A stretch of 64,000 nt of DNA. Origin: Tessaracoccus sp. MC1679. GTDB taxonomy: Bacteria; Actinomycetota; Actinomycetes; Propionibacteriales; Propionibacteriaceae. How positions within the stretch are numbered: the stretch's first letter is position 1; each line of letters begins with the position of its first letter. The notes beneath the pieces were generated by a model, which was not told where the DNA came from, ran no database searches, and worked only from the letters and a program-made list of their open reading frames with translations. A program made the translations under genes and the position numbers. Where the stretch lies: the NCBI RefSeq assembly GCF_014164775.1, contig NZ_JACJGB010000002.1:62001-126000 (forward strand). Reading direction: 5' to 3'. Of the stretch, positions 26,695-36,783 are shown in pieces.

Positions 26695-28086
26695 TCAGCT
26701 GGGCTTCGGCGCGCCTGGGCGGGCGTACCGGAACCAGGTGATGGCGATGCACATCACGGCCCAGACAGCGCCGATCGCGTAGAAGATCGTGGGGCTCATG
26801 ATGGTCAGGCCGACACCGAACAGGAACGGTCCGAAGGCCGCGATGGCCGCGGTCCAGCCGATCACGCCGCCCGCCTGCCGCTTCTCGAAGATCATCGGCA
26901 TCTGCTTGAACGTGGACGCGTTGCCGATCCCGGAGAACAGGAAGATCAGCAGCATGCCCCACAGGAACTGGTTGAACCCGCCCTGCAGCGCGGCAGCGCT
27001 GGAGGTGTCCGGTGTGAGCGCCGGGATCGTGAAGAGGATCGAGCCCAGGATGCCGATGCCGGAGATGAGCGTCCAGATGGCGCCACCCATCCGGTCAGTC
27101 AGCGGCGAGAACACGATACGGGCCCCGGCACCGACGAGCGGCCCGAGGAAGACGAACTTCACCGGATCCGGCAGCGTGTAGCCGTCGACGAGCATCGTGG
27201 CCGTGGCCCCAGCGCCCTCGACGATGGCGGCGTTGCCCGCCCCGTAGAGGTTGAGCATCAGCAGGCCGAACTGGGCCGCGAGCCCGGAGAAGGTGCCGAA
27301 GGTCATGATGTAGAGGATGGTCATCCACCAGGTGTCCTGGTTGGAGAAGATGTCGAACTGTTGCTTGATGTTGGCCTTGATCGGCACGGACCGCAGCGCG
27401 ATGTAGGCCCAGATGGCGCCGACGATGATGAACGGGATGTAGACCAGCGCCGAGTTCTGGTACCAGACCGTGACGGGGTCCCTGCCCGCGAACGACATCT
27501 GCTGCGAGCCGAGGAACCCGAACATGCCGAAGGTGATCAGCCAGGGCGTCATGAGCTGCACGAGCGACACGCCGAAGTTGCCGATGCCCGCCTGCAGGCC
27601 CAGCGCGGTGCCCTGGAGGCGCTTGGGGAAGAAGTACGAGGTCGAGGGCATGAATCCGGAGAACGCACCGCCGCCGATGCCGGAGAGGAACGCCAGACCC
27701 AAGAGCCGCCAGTAGGGCACGTCAGGGTTGGTGACCTCAAAGCCCCACCCGAGGACCGGCAGGATGAGCAGGAGGGTGGTCAGGGTCACCATCTTGCGGG
27801 TGCCGATCTTGGGCGGCAGCACCATCCACACGAGCCTCAGGATTCCGCCGGACAGGCCGGGCATGGCGGCCATCCAGTAGAGCTGCTCCTTGGTGAAGTC
27901 GAAGCCGAGCGCGTTGAGCTTGGGCACGATGGCGCTGGGGAGGAACCAGGCCACGAAGGCCAGGGTCAGCGTGAAGGTCGTGATGGTGAGGGTGTTCCAG
28001 GCGAGTCTGCTGTCCCACTTCTCCGGATCCTCCGGGTCCCAGGCCTGGAGCCAGTCGCCCTTGGTCTCGAGCTTCTTGGTACTCAT
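26695..28086 (-). CDS. narK2: Nitrate/nitrite transporter, NarK2-like
   Basis: MFS protein of 463 residues in the nitrate/nitrite porter family. The N-terminus WDPEDPEKWDSR and the GFDFTKEQLYWMAAMPGLSG block resemble E. coli NarK/NarU, usually nitrate/nitrite antiporters. Glycine-rich nitrate signatures are FLSGIGGGAFSGFMPS and FLFSGIGNASTFKQMP. ATG in a 4-nt overlap with narK1. Together with narK1 it can supply NarG with nitrate and remove nitrite. Confidence 0.9.
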   Translation of the reverse strand: MSTKKLETKGDWLQAWDPEDPEKWDSRLAWNTLTITTFTLTLAFVAWFLPSAIVPKLNALGFDFTKEQLYWMAAMPGLSGGILRLVWMVLPPKIGTRKMVTLTTLLLILPVLGWGFEVTNPDVPYWRLLGLAFLSGIGGGAFSGFMPSTSYFFPKRLQGTALGLQAGIGNFGVSLVQLMTPWLITFGMFGFLGSQQMSFAGRDPVTVWYQNSALVYIPFIIVGAIWAYIALRSVPIKANIKQQFDIFSNQDTWWMTILYIMTFGTFSGLAAQFGLLMLNLYGAGNAAIVEGAGATATMLVDGYTLPDPVKFVFLGPLVGAGARIVFSPLTDRMGGAIWTLISGIGILGSILFTIPALTPDTSSAAALQGGFNQFLWGMLLIFLFSGIGNASTFKQMPMIFEKRQAGGVIGWTAAIAAFGPFLFGVGLTIMSPTIFYAIGAVWAVMCIAITWFRYARPGAPKPS

Positions 28087-29426
28087 ACTGCGGACTCCTC
28101 AAGGGGAAGTTCGATGGTGCCGGCGAGTTCGGGTGACTTGTCGTGCAGCATCTTGACGATGGTGAGGTGCATCCACACCGCGCAGATGACGGTGAGGAGG
28201 AACAGGACGAAGAAGGTGGACGTGGGGAACCCCGACCACAGCTTGGTGTAGGCGAACAGCGGCGGAAGGACGAACCCGCCGAGGCCACCGAGGGTGCCGA
28301 CGAGGCCGCCGACCGAGCCGACGTTCTCCGGGAAGTACTCGGGGATGTGCTTGAACACCGCGGCCTTGCCCAGGCCCATGGCGCAGCCCAGGAGGAACAC
28401 CAGCACCGCGAACATCCAGAGGCTGAGGCTGTAGGCGAGGTGCTCGGTCTGGGAGCCGTCGGCGTGCTCGATGACGATGTGGCCGTTGGGCATCATGAGG
28501 ATTCCGCTGGTGAGCAGCATCAGAGCGAACGTCCAGTACATGACCCTGCGGGCGCCGAAATGATCCGACAGCCAGCCGCCCACGGGACGCAGGAGCGAGG
28601 CCGGGAAGATGAAGGTGGCCGTGAGCAGACCCGCGGTGGTGAGGTCAACGTCGAAGTTGTCGACGTAGTACTTGGGTAGCCACGCCGACAGCGCCACGTA
28701 GGCGCCGAAGACCGCCACGTAGTAGAGGCTGAACCGCCACACCCGCATGTGCTTGAGCGGCAGCAGCATGGTGCGGACGCTCCGGCTGGTGCCGGGCGCG
28801 CGATCCACGCGCGGCACGATCACCCACACGGCCACCCCGACGATGACCAGCAGCACGGCGTAGATCACCGGAACCAGGCGCCAGCCGCCCTCGATGCCGA
28901 ACGCGAAGGTGGCCCCCGCCGTCCCTGCGATCAGCGGGGGGCCGATGAACTTGGTCACCGACGCGCCCACGTTGCCCGCACCGAAGACGCCCAGGGCGAG
29001 GCCCTGGCGCTTGCGGGAGTACCAGGCCGCGTTCCAGGCGGTGCCGACGGAGAACAGGTTTCCGGCAAAGCCGACGAGGAAGGCCAGCACGAGCAGGAGC
29101 CCGTAGCTGTCGGCCTTCGAGACCAGGAAGGCGGGCAGCGCGGTGGCGAACAGCAGGAACAGCGTGACCTTCCGGCCGCCGATCCGGTCCGCCAGAATGC
29201 CGGCCGGGAGCCGCCACATCGAGCCGTTCAGGACGGCCAGGGCCGAGATCCAGGACAGCTCCACGTCGGTGAGGCCGAGTTCCTTCTGGATGGGGACGCC
29301 GAGGATGCCGAACATCAGCCACACCGCGAACATCAGCGTGAACGCGAGGGTGGACATGATCATGACGCGGCCGGCGCCCTTGCCCGTCTCGTGGACGGGC
29401 TCAACCTCGATGAGGTGCTTACTCAC
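28083..29426 (-). CDS. narK1: Nitrate/nitrite transporter, NarK1-like
   Basis: MFS protein of 447 residues with GFAGNLFSVGTAWNAAWYSR and FLLGCAMGLGKAAVFKHIPE as nitrate signatures. The beginning (LGVPIQKELGLTDVELSWIS) resembles NarK1-type nitrate/proton symporters of Paracoccus, which start respiration before nitrite is available for exchange. GTG start 38 nt after narI. Two different NarK types side by side match the fused NarK1-NarK2 pair known in some Proteobacteria. Confidence 0.9.
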   Translation of the reverse strand: MSKHLIEVEPVHETGKGAGRVMIMSTLAFTLMFAVWLMFGILGVPIQKELGLTDVELSWISALAVLNGSMWRLPAGILADRIGGRKVTLFLLFATALPAFLVSKADSYGLLLVLAFLVGFAGNLFSVGTAWNAAWYSRKRQGLALGVFGAGNVGASVTKFIGPPLIAGTAGATFAFGIEGGWRLVPVIYAVLLVIVGVAVWVIVPRVDRAPGTSRSVRTMLLPLKHMRVWRFSLYYVAVFGAYVALSAWLPKYYVDNFDVDLTTAGLLTATFIFPASLLRPVGGWLSDHFGARRVMYWTFALMLLTSGILMMPNGHIVIEHADGSQTEHLAYSLSLWMFAVLVFLLGCAMGLGKAAVFKHIPEYFPENVGSVGGLVGTLGGLGGFVLPPLFAYTKLWSGFPTSTFFVLFLLTVICAVWMHLTIVKMLHDKSPELAGTIELPLEESAV

Positions 29427-29464
29427 GTGTGGGGTGTCTCTCTAGGGGGAAGGCGGCAGGGAGC

Positions 29465-30223
29465 TCAGCGCTGGGCGCGCTTGTTGTCGGGGGTACCCAC
29501 GGGGTCCCAACCGCGACCCTTGACCGTCTCGGAGCGACGCGACGAGTCGTCGCGCGAGCGGTAGACGATGTAGGGGCGGAACAGGTAGTGGAACGGTGCG
29601 GAGAAGGCGTGCACCAGGCGGGTGAAGGGGATCATCGCGAACAGCAGCATCCCGATGACGACGTGGGTCTGGAACTGCCAGGTGGCGGCCCCCATCGCCT
29701 CCACGTCGGGCTGGAACACGAACAGGGAGCGGAACCACACCGATACCGTCTCGCGGTAGTTGTGCTCCTCGCCTGTGGGGGTGGTGTCGCCGGTGAGCGT
29801 GGCCACCATGCCGAGCCCGATCACGGTGGCGAGCACCAGGTACATGATCTTGTCGTTCCACGTGGTGGCCTTGAACACCGCCGTGGTGGAGCGACGGCGC
29901 CAGATCAGCATCGCCAGGCCGACGATCAGGGCGATGCCCGCCAGCCCGCCGCCGTAGAGGGCGCCGGCGTGGTAGGTGTGCTGATCGATGCCGATCCAGT
30001 CCGTGAACGCCTTGGGGATCAGCAGGCCGACGATGTGGCCCATGAGCACCGCGATGAGCGCGAAGTGGAAGATGGGCGAGCCGATCTTCAACAGCCTGGA
30101 CTCGTAGAGCTGAGACGAGCGCGTGGTCCAGCCGAACTGATCGAACCGGTAGCGCCAGATCAGCCCACCCACGAGGATCAGCAGCACCACGTAGGGCAGG
30201 ACTCCCCAGAGCAGAATGTTCAT
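29465..30223 (-). CDS. narI: Respiratory nitrate reductase, gamma subunit
   Basis: Membrane cytochrome b subunit (252 residues, five helices) that oxidises menaquinol and passes electrons to NarH. Heme-ligand histidines are in the expected helices (IFHFALIAVLMGHIVG near the N-terminal third and THVVIGMLLFAMIPFTRLVH near the C-terminus). ATG in a 4-nt overlap with the narJ stop. Confidence 0.96.
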   Translation of the reverse strand: MNILLWGVLPYVVLLILVGGLIWRYRFDQFGWTTRSSQLYESRLLKIGSPIFHFALIAVLMGHIVGLLIPKAFTDWIGIDQHTYHAGALYGGGLAGIALIVGLAMLIWRRRSTTAVFKATTWNDKIMYLVLATVIGLGMVATLTGDTTPTGEEHNYRETVSVWFRSLFVFQPDVEAMGAATWQFQTHVVIGMLLFAMIPFTRLVHAFSAPFHYLFRPYIVYRSRDDSSRRSETVKGRGWDPVGTPDNKRAQR

Positions 30224-30834
30224 CGCGTGCTCCCTTGCAGTTGCGGGTAGGGCAGGAAGGTGGGTTCGAGGCCGACGGTCTCGGTGGGCGGGCCGCCCAG
30301 CAGGTCCCGGACCTCGGAGCGGGTACGCGGCGAGGGCCCGCCCAGCGCGGCGCAGACGGCCTCGACCACCCCGGACTGCGGGAGCTTGTCCTCCGCCAGT
30401 CCGATGCGGAGCAGCTCGAGGCTGGCGCGGTAGGCGTTGAGGAGCCCCAGCCCCAATTGGGGGTGTCCAACGGCGGCGAACTCGAGCACCATCGGGAGGT
30501 AGTCCGGCAGCTCACCGGCGAGGTCCACCACGAGGCCGGAATCCCGGTAGGTCTGCTTGATGGCGGCCAGCACCTCGCCGCGGCGGCGGGTGTCGCCGTC
30601 GGTCCAGTAGGTCAGGTGCAGCGCGTGCCGGCGTGACAGGTCGAACTCCTGCACGTACCAGCTCTGCAGCTCCATGATCGGCATGCTGCGCAGGTGCGCG
30701 AGGGTGGGCGCGAAGTACTCTCCCGCACCAGCCTCGGCGACGGCGGCCTCGATCACCGGGAGCCGATCCAGCAGCTCCTCGTCCGGGTAGCCGAGCAGCA
30801 GCCCGGCCGCCTGGAACACCACCGCTGACATCAT
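30220..30834 (-). CDS. narJ: Nitrate reductase assembly chaperone
   Basis: TorD-like chaperone of 204 residues that holds apo-NarG while the molybdenum cofactor is inserted. Features include LLGYPDEELLDRLPVIEAA and YVQEFDLSRRHALHLTYWTD (the conserved YVETFD-like motif). Overlaps narH and narI by 4 nt each. Confidence 0.95.
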   Translation of the reverse strand: MMSAVVFQAAGLLLGYPDEELLDRLPVIEAAVAEAGAGEYFAPTLAHLRSMPIMELQSWYVQEFDLSRRHALHLTYWTDGDTRRRGEVLAAIKQTYRDSGLVVDLAGELPDYLPMVLEFAAVGHPQLGLGLLNAYRASLELLRIGLAEDKLPQSGVVEAVCAALGGPSPRTRSEVRDLLGGPPTETVGLEPTFLPYPQLQGSTR

Positions 30835-32411
30835 GCTCCGCTCGCGTCGAGCTGGCGGGCCTTCGCGTCGGCGAAGCTCTCGATCGCCACCGGGACCACG
30901 CGGCCTGAAGAGGTGCCGAACGGCCCCTCTCCCCCGGCGCCCGGCCCGCCCTCGAAGTCCAGCGAGCAGCCCATCTCCTCCAGGTTGTGCGCCTGCTCGG
31001 CATGGGCCTTGGGGATGACGTAGCGCTCGTCGTACTTGGCGATGGCTAGCAGCCGGTACATCTGCTCCAGGGCCGCGGGCTCCATGCCGACGGCGTGCGC
31101 CAGCTCGGGCTGCCGCTCTCGGCCGAGCGTCACGTCGCGCATGTAGGAGCGCATCGCGGCCAGCTTCTGCAGCACGCCCGTCACCACGTCGGCGTCTCCC
31201 GCGGTGAACAGCTCAGCGAGGTATTCGACGGGGATGCGGAGGGTGTCGATGGCACCGAACAGGTTGCCGCCGGCCTCGGAGTCGTGGCCCTGGGCCTTGA
31301 GCAGGTCCACCACCGGGGAGAGCGGGGGCACGTACCAGACCATCGGCATGGTGCGGTACTCAGGGTGCAGCGGAAGCGCCACCTTGAAGTGCTTGATGAG
31401 GGCGTACACGGGTGACTTCTGGGCGGCGGCCAGCCAGTCGCCAGGGATCCCGTTGGCCTTCGCATCGGCGATCACCTGCGGGTCGTTCGGGTCCAGCATC
31501 AGGTCCATCTGGGCCTGGTACAGGTCCTTGTCGTCGACGAGGGCGGCCTTGGTGACCTGATCGGGGTCGTAGAGGATGATGCCGATGTAGCGCAGCCGGC
31601 CCACGCAGGTCTCGGAGCACACCGTCGGCAGTCCCACCTCGAGGCGGGGGTAGCACATGGTGCACTTCTCGGCCTTGCCGGAGCGGTGGTTGAAGTAGAT
31701 CTTCTTGTAGGGGCAGCCGGTGATGCACTGACGCCAGCCGCGGCACTTGTCCTGGTCCACCAGGACGATGCCGTCCTCCGAGCGCTTGTAGATGGCGCCG
31801 GAGGGGCAGGAGGCCATGCAGGAGGGGTTGAGGCAGTGTTCGCAGATCCGGGGCACGAAGAACATGAAGGTCTTCTCGTACTCGAACTTGATCTGCAGGT
31901 TGGCGTCCTCGCGAAGCTTCTTCACGATCGGGTCGTCATGGCCGGTCTCGTGGATGCCGCCCAGGGCGTCGTCCCAGTTGGCGGAGGCCTTGATGGCCAT
32001 GTCCTCGCCCGTGATCAGGGACTTCGGCCTCGCGACGGGGAAGTCGTCGCCCAGCGGTGCCTGGATGAGGTTCTCGTAGTCGTAGGTCCACGGCTCGTAG
32101 TAGTCGTTCATCTCCGGCTGCACCGGGGAGGCGAAGATGCTCAGCAGCTTCTTGAACCGGCCACCGGAGCGCAGCTTGAGCCGCCCGGACTTGGTCCGCA
32201 CCCAGCCGCCCTGCCACTTCTCCTGGTCCTCGTAGGTGCGGGGGTAGCCCTGCCCGGGGCGGGTCTCCACGTTGTTGAACCACACGTACTCGGTGCCGGC
32301 CCGGTTGGTCCAGGCCTGCTTGCACGTAACCGAGCAGGTGTGGCAGCCGATGCACTTGTCGAGGTTCATCACCATGGCCACCTGGGCCATCACGCGTCGC
32401 TGCTTGGCCAT
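30831..32411 (-). CDS. narH: Respiratory nitrate reductase, beta (iron-sulfur) subunit
   Basis: Electron-transfer subunit of 526 residues with four cysteine groups: CIGCHTCSVTC, CEHCLNPSCMASC, CRGWRQCITGC (Trp replacing a Cys, giving the 3Fe-4S cluster) and CTMCYPRLEVG...CSETCVGR. Start is ATG 32411, overlapping the narG stop by 1 nt (TGATG) with AGGAGG upstream; the longer frame lies inside narG. Confidence 0.97.
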   Translation of the reverse strand: MAKQRRVMAQVAMVMNLDKCIGCHTCSVTCKQAWTNRAGTEYVWFNNVETRPGQGYPRTYEDQEKWQGGWVRTKSGRLKLRSGGRFKKLLSIFASPVQPEMNDYYEPWTYDYENLIQAPLGDDFPVARPKSLITGEDMAIKASANWDDALGGIHETGHDDPIVKKLREDANLQIKFEYEKTFMFFVPRICEHCLNPSCMASCPSGAIYKRSEDGIVLVDQDKCRGWRQCITGCPYKKIYFNHRSGKAEKCTMCYPRLEVGLPTVCSETCVGRLRYIGIILYDPDQVTKAALVDDKDLYQAQMDLMLDPNDPQVIADAKANGIPGDWLAAAQKSPVYALIKHFKVALPLHPEYRTMPMVWYVPPLSPVVDLLKAQGHDSEAGGNLFGAIDTLRIPVEYLAELFTAGDADVVTGVLQKLAAMRSYMRDVTLGRERQPELAHAVGMEPAALEQMYRLLAIAKYDERYVIPKAHAEQAHNLEEMGCSLDFEGGPGAGGEGPFGTSSGRVVPVAIESFADAKARQLDASGA

Positions 32412-35400
32412 CAGTACTGGACCTCCTGGGAGCGGCGGCGCACCGTCGACACGATGTCTCGTTGAACGCCGGTGGGGCCGATGTAGTTGAAGGCGTACGC
32501 CTGGTGTGCGTAGCCGCCGATGAGGTGGGTGGGTTTGAGAAGGATCCGGGTCACCGAGTTGTGGATGCCGCCGCGCTTGCCGGTGGCCTCGGACTTCGGC
32601 ACGTCGATGGTGCGTTCCTGGGCGTGCTGCACGTAACAGATGCCGTCCGGCAGCTTCGGCGTGACGACGGCGCGGGCCACGAACACTCCGTTGGCGTTGG
32701 TCAGCTCGATCCAGTCGTTGTCCCTGACCCCGATGCTCGCGGCGTCGGCGACGCTGAGCCAGGCCTGCGGCCCGCCGCGACCGAGGCTGAGCATGAACAG
32801 GTTGTCCTGGTACTCGGAGTGGATGGACCACTTGTTGTGCACCGTGATGTAGCGCAGCGTGATGGCCTTCTCACCGTTGGGTCCGAGCTCGGGCTCGCCG
32901 TAGTCGCGGCCCATGTCCAGCGGCGGCCGGAAGATCGGCAGCTGCTCGCCTGCGTCGGCCATCCAGTCGTGGTCCAGGAAGAAGTGCATCCGCCCGGTCA
33001 GCGTGTGCCATGGCTTGAGCCGCTCGGTGTTGATGGTGAACGCGGCGTAGCGGCGGCCGCCGGTCTCCGACCCCGACCACTCCGGGGAGGTGATGACGGG
33101 CTGCGGCGACTGCTGGGTCTGGATGAAGGTGATCTGCTTCTCCTCGGACCCCTCAGACAGGTCCGCCAGTCTGCGGCCGGTCTTGCGCTCCAGGTCGCGG
33201 AAGCCCTGCGTGGCCAACTCTCCGTTGGTGGTGCCGGAGAACATCAGGATGGCCTCGGCGAGCCGCTGGTCGGTGTTGATGGCGGGGCGGCCTGCGGCCG
33301 GGCCGGAGGGGTACACCCCGTGCAGCTTGCCGAGCTTGGTCACCTGGTGGCCCACGTCGTAGGTGATGTTCTTGACGGTGAAGCCCAGCTTCTCCGCCAG
33401 CGGGCCGACGGTGAGCAGCTTGTCCGCGATCGCCGTGTAGTCGCGCTCAACGACGGCGAGCACCGGCATGTTCTTCCCGGGCACACCCTCCAGGTCGGTG
33501 CCTCGCCAGTCGGGCACATGGCCGCCCGGCTGGGCGATCTGGCCGGGGGTGTCGTGCTGGAGCGCAACCGCCACCAGGTCCTTGCGGGTGTCCAGGCGTC
33601 CCTTGGCCAGCTCGGAGAGCTTGATCGCGAGTTCGGCGAACACGTCGAAGTCGCTCTTGGTCTCCCACGGCGGGTCGATCGCGGGCGTGAACGCGTGCAC
33701 GAAGGGGTGCATGTCCGTGGAGCTGAGGTCGTACTTCTCGTACCAGGTGGCGGCAGGGAGCACGATGTCGCTGAGCAGCGTGGAGCTGGTCATGCGGAAG
33801 TCCGCGGTGATCAGCAGGTCCAGCTTCCCTTCAGGGGCCTCGTCGTGCCACTTCACCACATCCGGGCGGAGGTCAGCCCCGTGACCGTTCTCCATCACGT
33901 TGTTGTGGGTGCCGAGGAGGTGCTTGAGGAAGTACTCGTTGCCCTTGGCCGAGGAGCCGAACAGGTTCGAGCGCCACAGGATCATGGTGCGCGGCCAGTT
34001 CTCGGGCGCGTCGATATCCTCGACGGCGCTCTTCAACTCGCCGGAGTTGAGCCTGGCGGCCACGTAGGCCTGCGGGGTCTCGTACTCACCGCGTCCGACG
34101 GCGGCGATCGCCTCGTCCGCCAGGTCCAGCGGGTTCGCGTCGAACTGCGGGTAGAACGGCATCCAGCCCAGGCGGTGTGACAGCGCGATGGCGTCCGCCG
34201 AGTGGGTGCCGTCGAGGCTGCCGGTGGACAGCGGGGACTTGATCCGGTCAGCCGAGAAGCCGTCGGTGCGCCACTGATCGGTGTGCATGTACCAGTAGGC
34301 GGTGCCGATCATGGTGCGCGGGGGCCGCGACCAGTCCGTGGCGTTGGCCATGTTGAACCAGCCCGTCATGGGGCGGCACTTCTCCTGGCCCACGTAGTGC
34401 GCCCAGCCGCCGCCGTTCTTGCCGATGCAGCCGGTCATCATGAGCAGCGCGATGATGGCGCGGTAGGTCACGTCCGCGTGGAACCAGTGGCAGATGCCGG
34501 CGCCGATGATGATCATCGTGCGGCCCTTCGACTCCTCCGAGTTGGCCGCGAACTCACGGGCGATGCGGAGGCACGCCTCGGCGGGCACGGAGGTGATCTC
34601 CGCCTGCCAGGCGGGGGTGTAGGGAACTGTGGCGTCGTCGTACCCGGCAGGCCACTGGCCAGGGAGGCCGTCGCGGCCCACGCCGTACTGGGCGAGCATG
34701 AGGTCGAAGACTGTGGTGACGAGCTTGCCCTCGACCACGCGGGCAGGGACACCGCGGTGGATGATGCTGCCCTCCCCCTTCGGGTCCTCGAAGCACGGCA
34801 GGGAGATCTCCACCTTCTGCGCGTCGGCCTGTTCGATGAGGCTGAGCGCGGGTCGGATCTCGCCGAGGTCCAGGTTCCAGAGACCGGCCCCGTCCTCGGA
34901 GTAGCGGTAGCCCATGGAACCGTTGGGCACCGCAGGGCTGGAGGTGGCGTCGTCCCACACCACGGTCTTGAAGGCGGCGTCGGAGACCTCTGCGGTGGCC
35001 GGCAGGTCCGCGGCGGTGAGGAACTTGCCGGGCACCAGCCCATGGCCTTCGGGGTGATCCACCAGGGTGATCAGCATGCCGAGGTCCGTGTACTGCTTGA
35101 CGTAGTCGTCGAAGTACTCGACCTTCTTGTCGACGAAGTTCTCCTTGAGGATGACATGCCCCATGGCCATGGCCAGCGCGGCATCGGTGCCGGCCTGGGC
35201 GGGCAGCCACTCGTCGGCGAACTTCACGTTGTCCGCGTAGTCCGGCGCCACGGTGACCACCTTGGTGCCGCGATAGCGGACCTCGGCCATCCAGTGCGCG
35301 TCCGGGGTGCGCGTGACGGGCACGTTGGAGCCCCACATCATCAGGTAGGTGGAATCCCACCAGTCTCCGGACTCCGGCACATCGGTCTGGTCGCCGAACA

Positions 35401-36124
35401 CCTGCGGGGAGGCGACGGGGAGGTCCGCATACCAGTCGTAGAAACTGGTCATCGCGCCGCCGATGAGGTGCGTGAAGCGGGTGCCGATGGCGTGGGAGAC
35501 CATGCTCATCGCCGGGATGGGCGAGAAGGAGACGCAGCGGTCCGGGCCGTAGAACTTGATGGTGTTGACGTAACTGGCGGCGGAGATCTCCAGGGCCTCT
35601 TCCCAGGAGATGCGCACCAATCCGCCCTTGCCTCGGGCCTGCTGGTAGCGGCGGCGCTTGACCGGATCGGTGGAGATCTCACGGAAGGCGGCCACCGGAT
35701 CGCCCAGGCGCTTCTTCGCCTCCCGGTACATCTCGATGAGCACGCCGCGGCCGTACGGGTAGCGGACCCGGGTGGGCGAGTAGGTGTACCACGAAAAGGC
35801 GGCCCCACGGGGGCATCCGCGGGGCTCATACTCCGGCCGGTCAGGCCCGGTGGTGGGATAGTCCGTCTGCTGGGACTCCCAGGTGATGATCCCGTCCTTG
35901 ACGTAGACCTTCCAGGAACAGGAGCCGGTGCAGTTGACGCCGTGCGTGGAGCGGACCACCTTGTCGTGGCTCCAGCGGTCGCGGTAGAAGACGTCTCCCG
36001 CGCGGCCACCCTGGCGGAAGACGGCGCGGCCGTCGTCGGTCTGGTCCCACTTGGTGAAGAAGCGGCCAAGCTTCAGCAGGGCATCGGAGGCGGGGCCGTC
36101 AACGCGCGCGGAATCGGTGCTCAT
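32411..36124 (-). CDS. narG: Respiratory nitrate reductase, alpha (catalytic) subunit
   Basis: Molybdenum enzyme of 1237 residues reducing nitrate to nitrite on the cytoplasmic side. The N-terminal cluster is H61-x3-C65-x3-C69...C104 (HGVNCTGSC; RGCPRG), the His/Cys FS0 type of membrane NarG. The Asp in GDQTDVPESGDW is the expected molybdenum ligand. No Tat signal is present, as expected for this class. ATG with a weak ribosome site; 56 nt after mobA, so it may have its own promoter or be read through from moaA-mobA. Confidence 0.98.
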   Translation of the reverse strand: MSTDSARVDGPASDALLKLGRFFTKWDQTDDGRAVFRQGGRAGDVFYRDRWSHDKVVRSTHGVNCTGSCSWKVYVKDGIITWESQQTDYPTTGPDRPEYEPRGCPRGAAFSWYTYSPTRVRYPYGRGVLIEMYREAKKRLGDPVAAFREISTDPVKRRRYQQARGKGGLVRISWEEALEISAASYVNTIKFYGPDRCVSFSPIPAMSMVSHAIGTRFTHLIGGAMTSFYDWYADLPVASPQVFGDQTDVPESGDWWDSTYLMMWGSNVPVTRTPDAHWMAEVRYRGTKVVTVAPDYADNVKFADEWLPAQAGTDAALAMAMGHVILKENFVDKKVEYFDDYVKQYTDLGMLITLVDHPEGHGLVPGKFLTAADLPATAEVSDAAFKTVVWDDATSSPAVPNGSMGYRYSEDGAGLWNLDLGEIRPALSLIEQADAQKVEISLPCFEDPKGEGSIIHRGVPARVVEGKLVTTVFDLMLAQYGVGRDGLPGQWPAGYDDATVPYTPAWQAEITSVPAEACLRIAREFAANSEESKGRTMIIIGAGICHWFHADVTYRAIIALLMMTGCIGKNGGGWAHYVGQEKCRPMTGWFNMANATDWSRPPRTMIGTAYWYMHTDQWRTDGFSADRIKSPLSTGSLDGTHSADAIALSHRLGWMPFYPQFDANPLDLADEAIAAVGRGEYETPQAYVAARLNSGELKSAVEDIDAPENWPRTMILWRSNLFGSSAKGNEYFLKHLLGTHNNVMENGHGADLRPDVVKWHDEAPEGKLDLLITADFRMTSSTLLSDIVLPAATWYEKYDLSSTDMHPFVHAFTPAIDPPWETKSDFDVFAELAIKLSELAKGRLDTRKDLVAVALQHDTPGQIAQPGGHVPDWRGTDLEGVPGKNMPVLAVVERDYTAIADKLLTVGPLAEKLGFTVKNITYDVGHQVTKLGKLHGVYPSGPAAGRPAINTDQRLAEAILMFSGTTNGELATQGFRDLERKTGRRLADLSEGSEEKQITFIQTQQSPQPVITSPEWSGSETGGRRYAAFTINTERLKPWHTLTGRMHFFLDHDWMADAGEQLPIFRPPLDMGRDYGEPELGPNGEKAITLRYITVHNKWSIHSEYQDNLFMLSLGRGGPQAWLSVADAASIGVRDNDWIELTNANGVFVARAVVTPKLPDGICYVQHAQERTIDVPKSEATGKRGGIHNSVTRILLKPTHLIGGYAHQAYAFNYIGPTGVQRDIVSTVRRRSQEVQY

Positions 36125-36180
36125 GGGCGTCAGCTTTCCATGCCGGAGAGCGGTACGTCCAAACTTCTCGGAAAAAAGTC

Positions 36181-36783
36181 TTACGCGCCGTCGTAGTTGC
36201 GAAATTCAGCGCCGGCGAGTCGCGCCTGGCTAGGGGTGTCGACGTCTCGGACGAGGGCTGGCGGGGCTGCCACCCGGGCCAGATCCAAAGTCCCGAGGAG
36301 GCGACGGACGGACACGTCGCGCAGGGCTGGAGCACCGCCAACGGCGAGCCTCAGAGCGGCCGCGCGGTAACGCCCCGCCAGCAGCTGGGGCCAGCCCTCT
36401 TCGTCCTCCAGCACCACACCGTCGACCCCCATCGGCGCCGCGCGCAGCGCTCCCACGACGGCGTGAGGATCTGCCAGGTCACCCGCCAGCAGGAGCACCT
36501 CCTCCGCCTCGCCGGGAAGGGCGGCCACCGCCGCCGCGATGCCTGCCACGGGGCCACCGAAGGGAGGATCCTCCAGCACGAAGACGATGCGCTGGTCCGG
36601 GAACCCGGCGCGGACGGGTGAGGCGACGATCACCTGGCCGGCCCAGCCGAGGGAGGCATCGCAGGCGCGCTGCAGCAGCGAACGGTTCCCGACGGTGAGC
36701 TCCAGCTTGTCGGTGCCCATCCGCGACGAGCGCCCCCCGCCCAGCACGATCGCGCAGCGGAGGCCGGGCGATTCGGGAGTCAT
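36181..36783 (-). CDS. mobA: Molybdenum cofactor guanylyltransferase
   Basis: Nucleotidyltransferase of 200 residues that adds GMP to form the bis-MGD cofactor needed by NarG. Nucleotide-binding loop LGGGRSSRMGTDK, then EDPPFGGPVAGIAAA and the LLAGDLAD metal site. Slightly diverged from E. coli MobA but the context supports the role. Overlaps moaA by 4 nt and precedes narG. Confidence 0.9.
   Translation of the reverse strand: MTPESPGLRCAIVLGGGRSSRMGTDKLELTVGNRSLLQRACDASLGWAGQVIVASPVRAGFPDQRIVFVLEDPPFGGPVAGIAAAVAALPGEAEEVLLLAGDLADPHAVVGALRAAPMGVDGVVLEDEEGWPQLLAGRYRAAALRLAVGGAPALRDVSVRRLLGTLDLARVAAPPALVRDVDTPSQARLAGAEFRNYDGA

Noticed and set aside
36125-36180. FNR-type box (TTGAT-N4-ATCAA) upstream of narG
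   Set aside because: No matching sequence in the gap; the imperfect AAACTT/AAAGT similarity is too weak to call.
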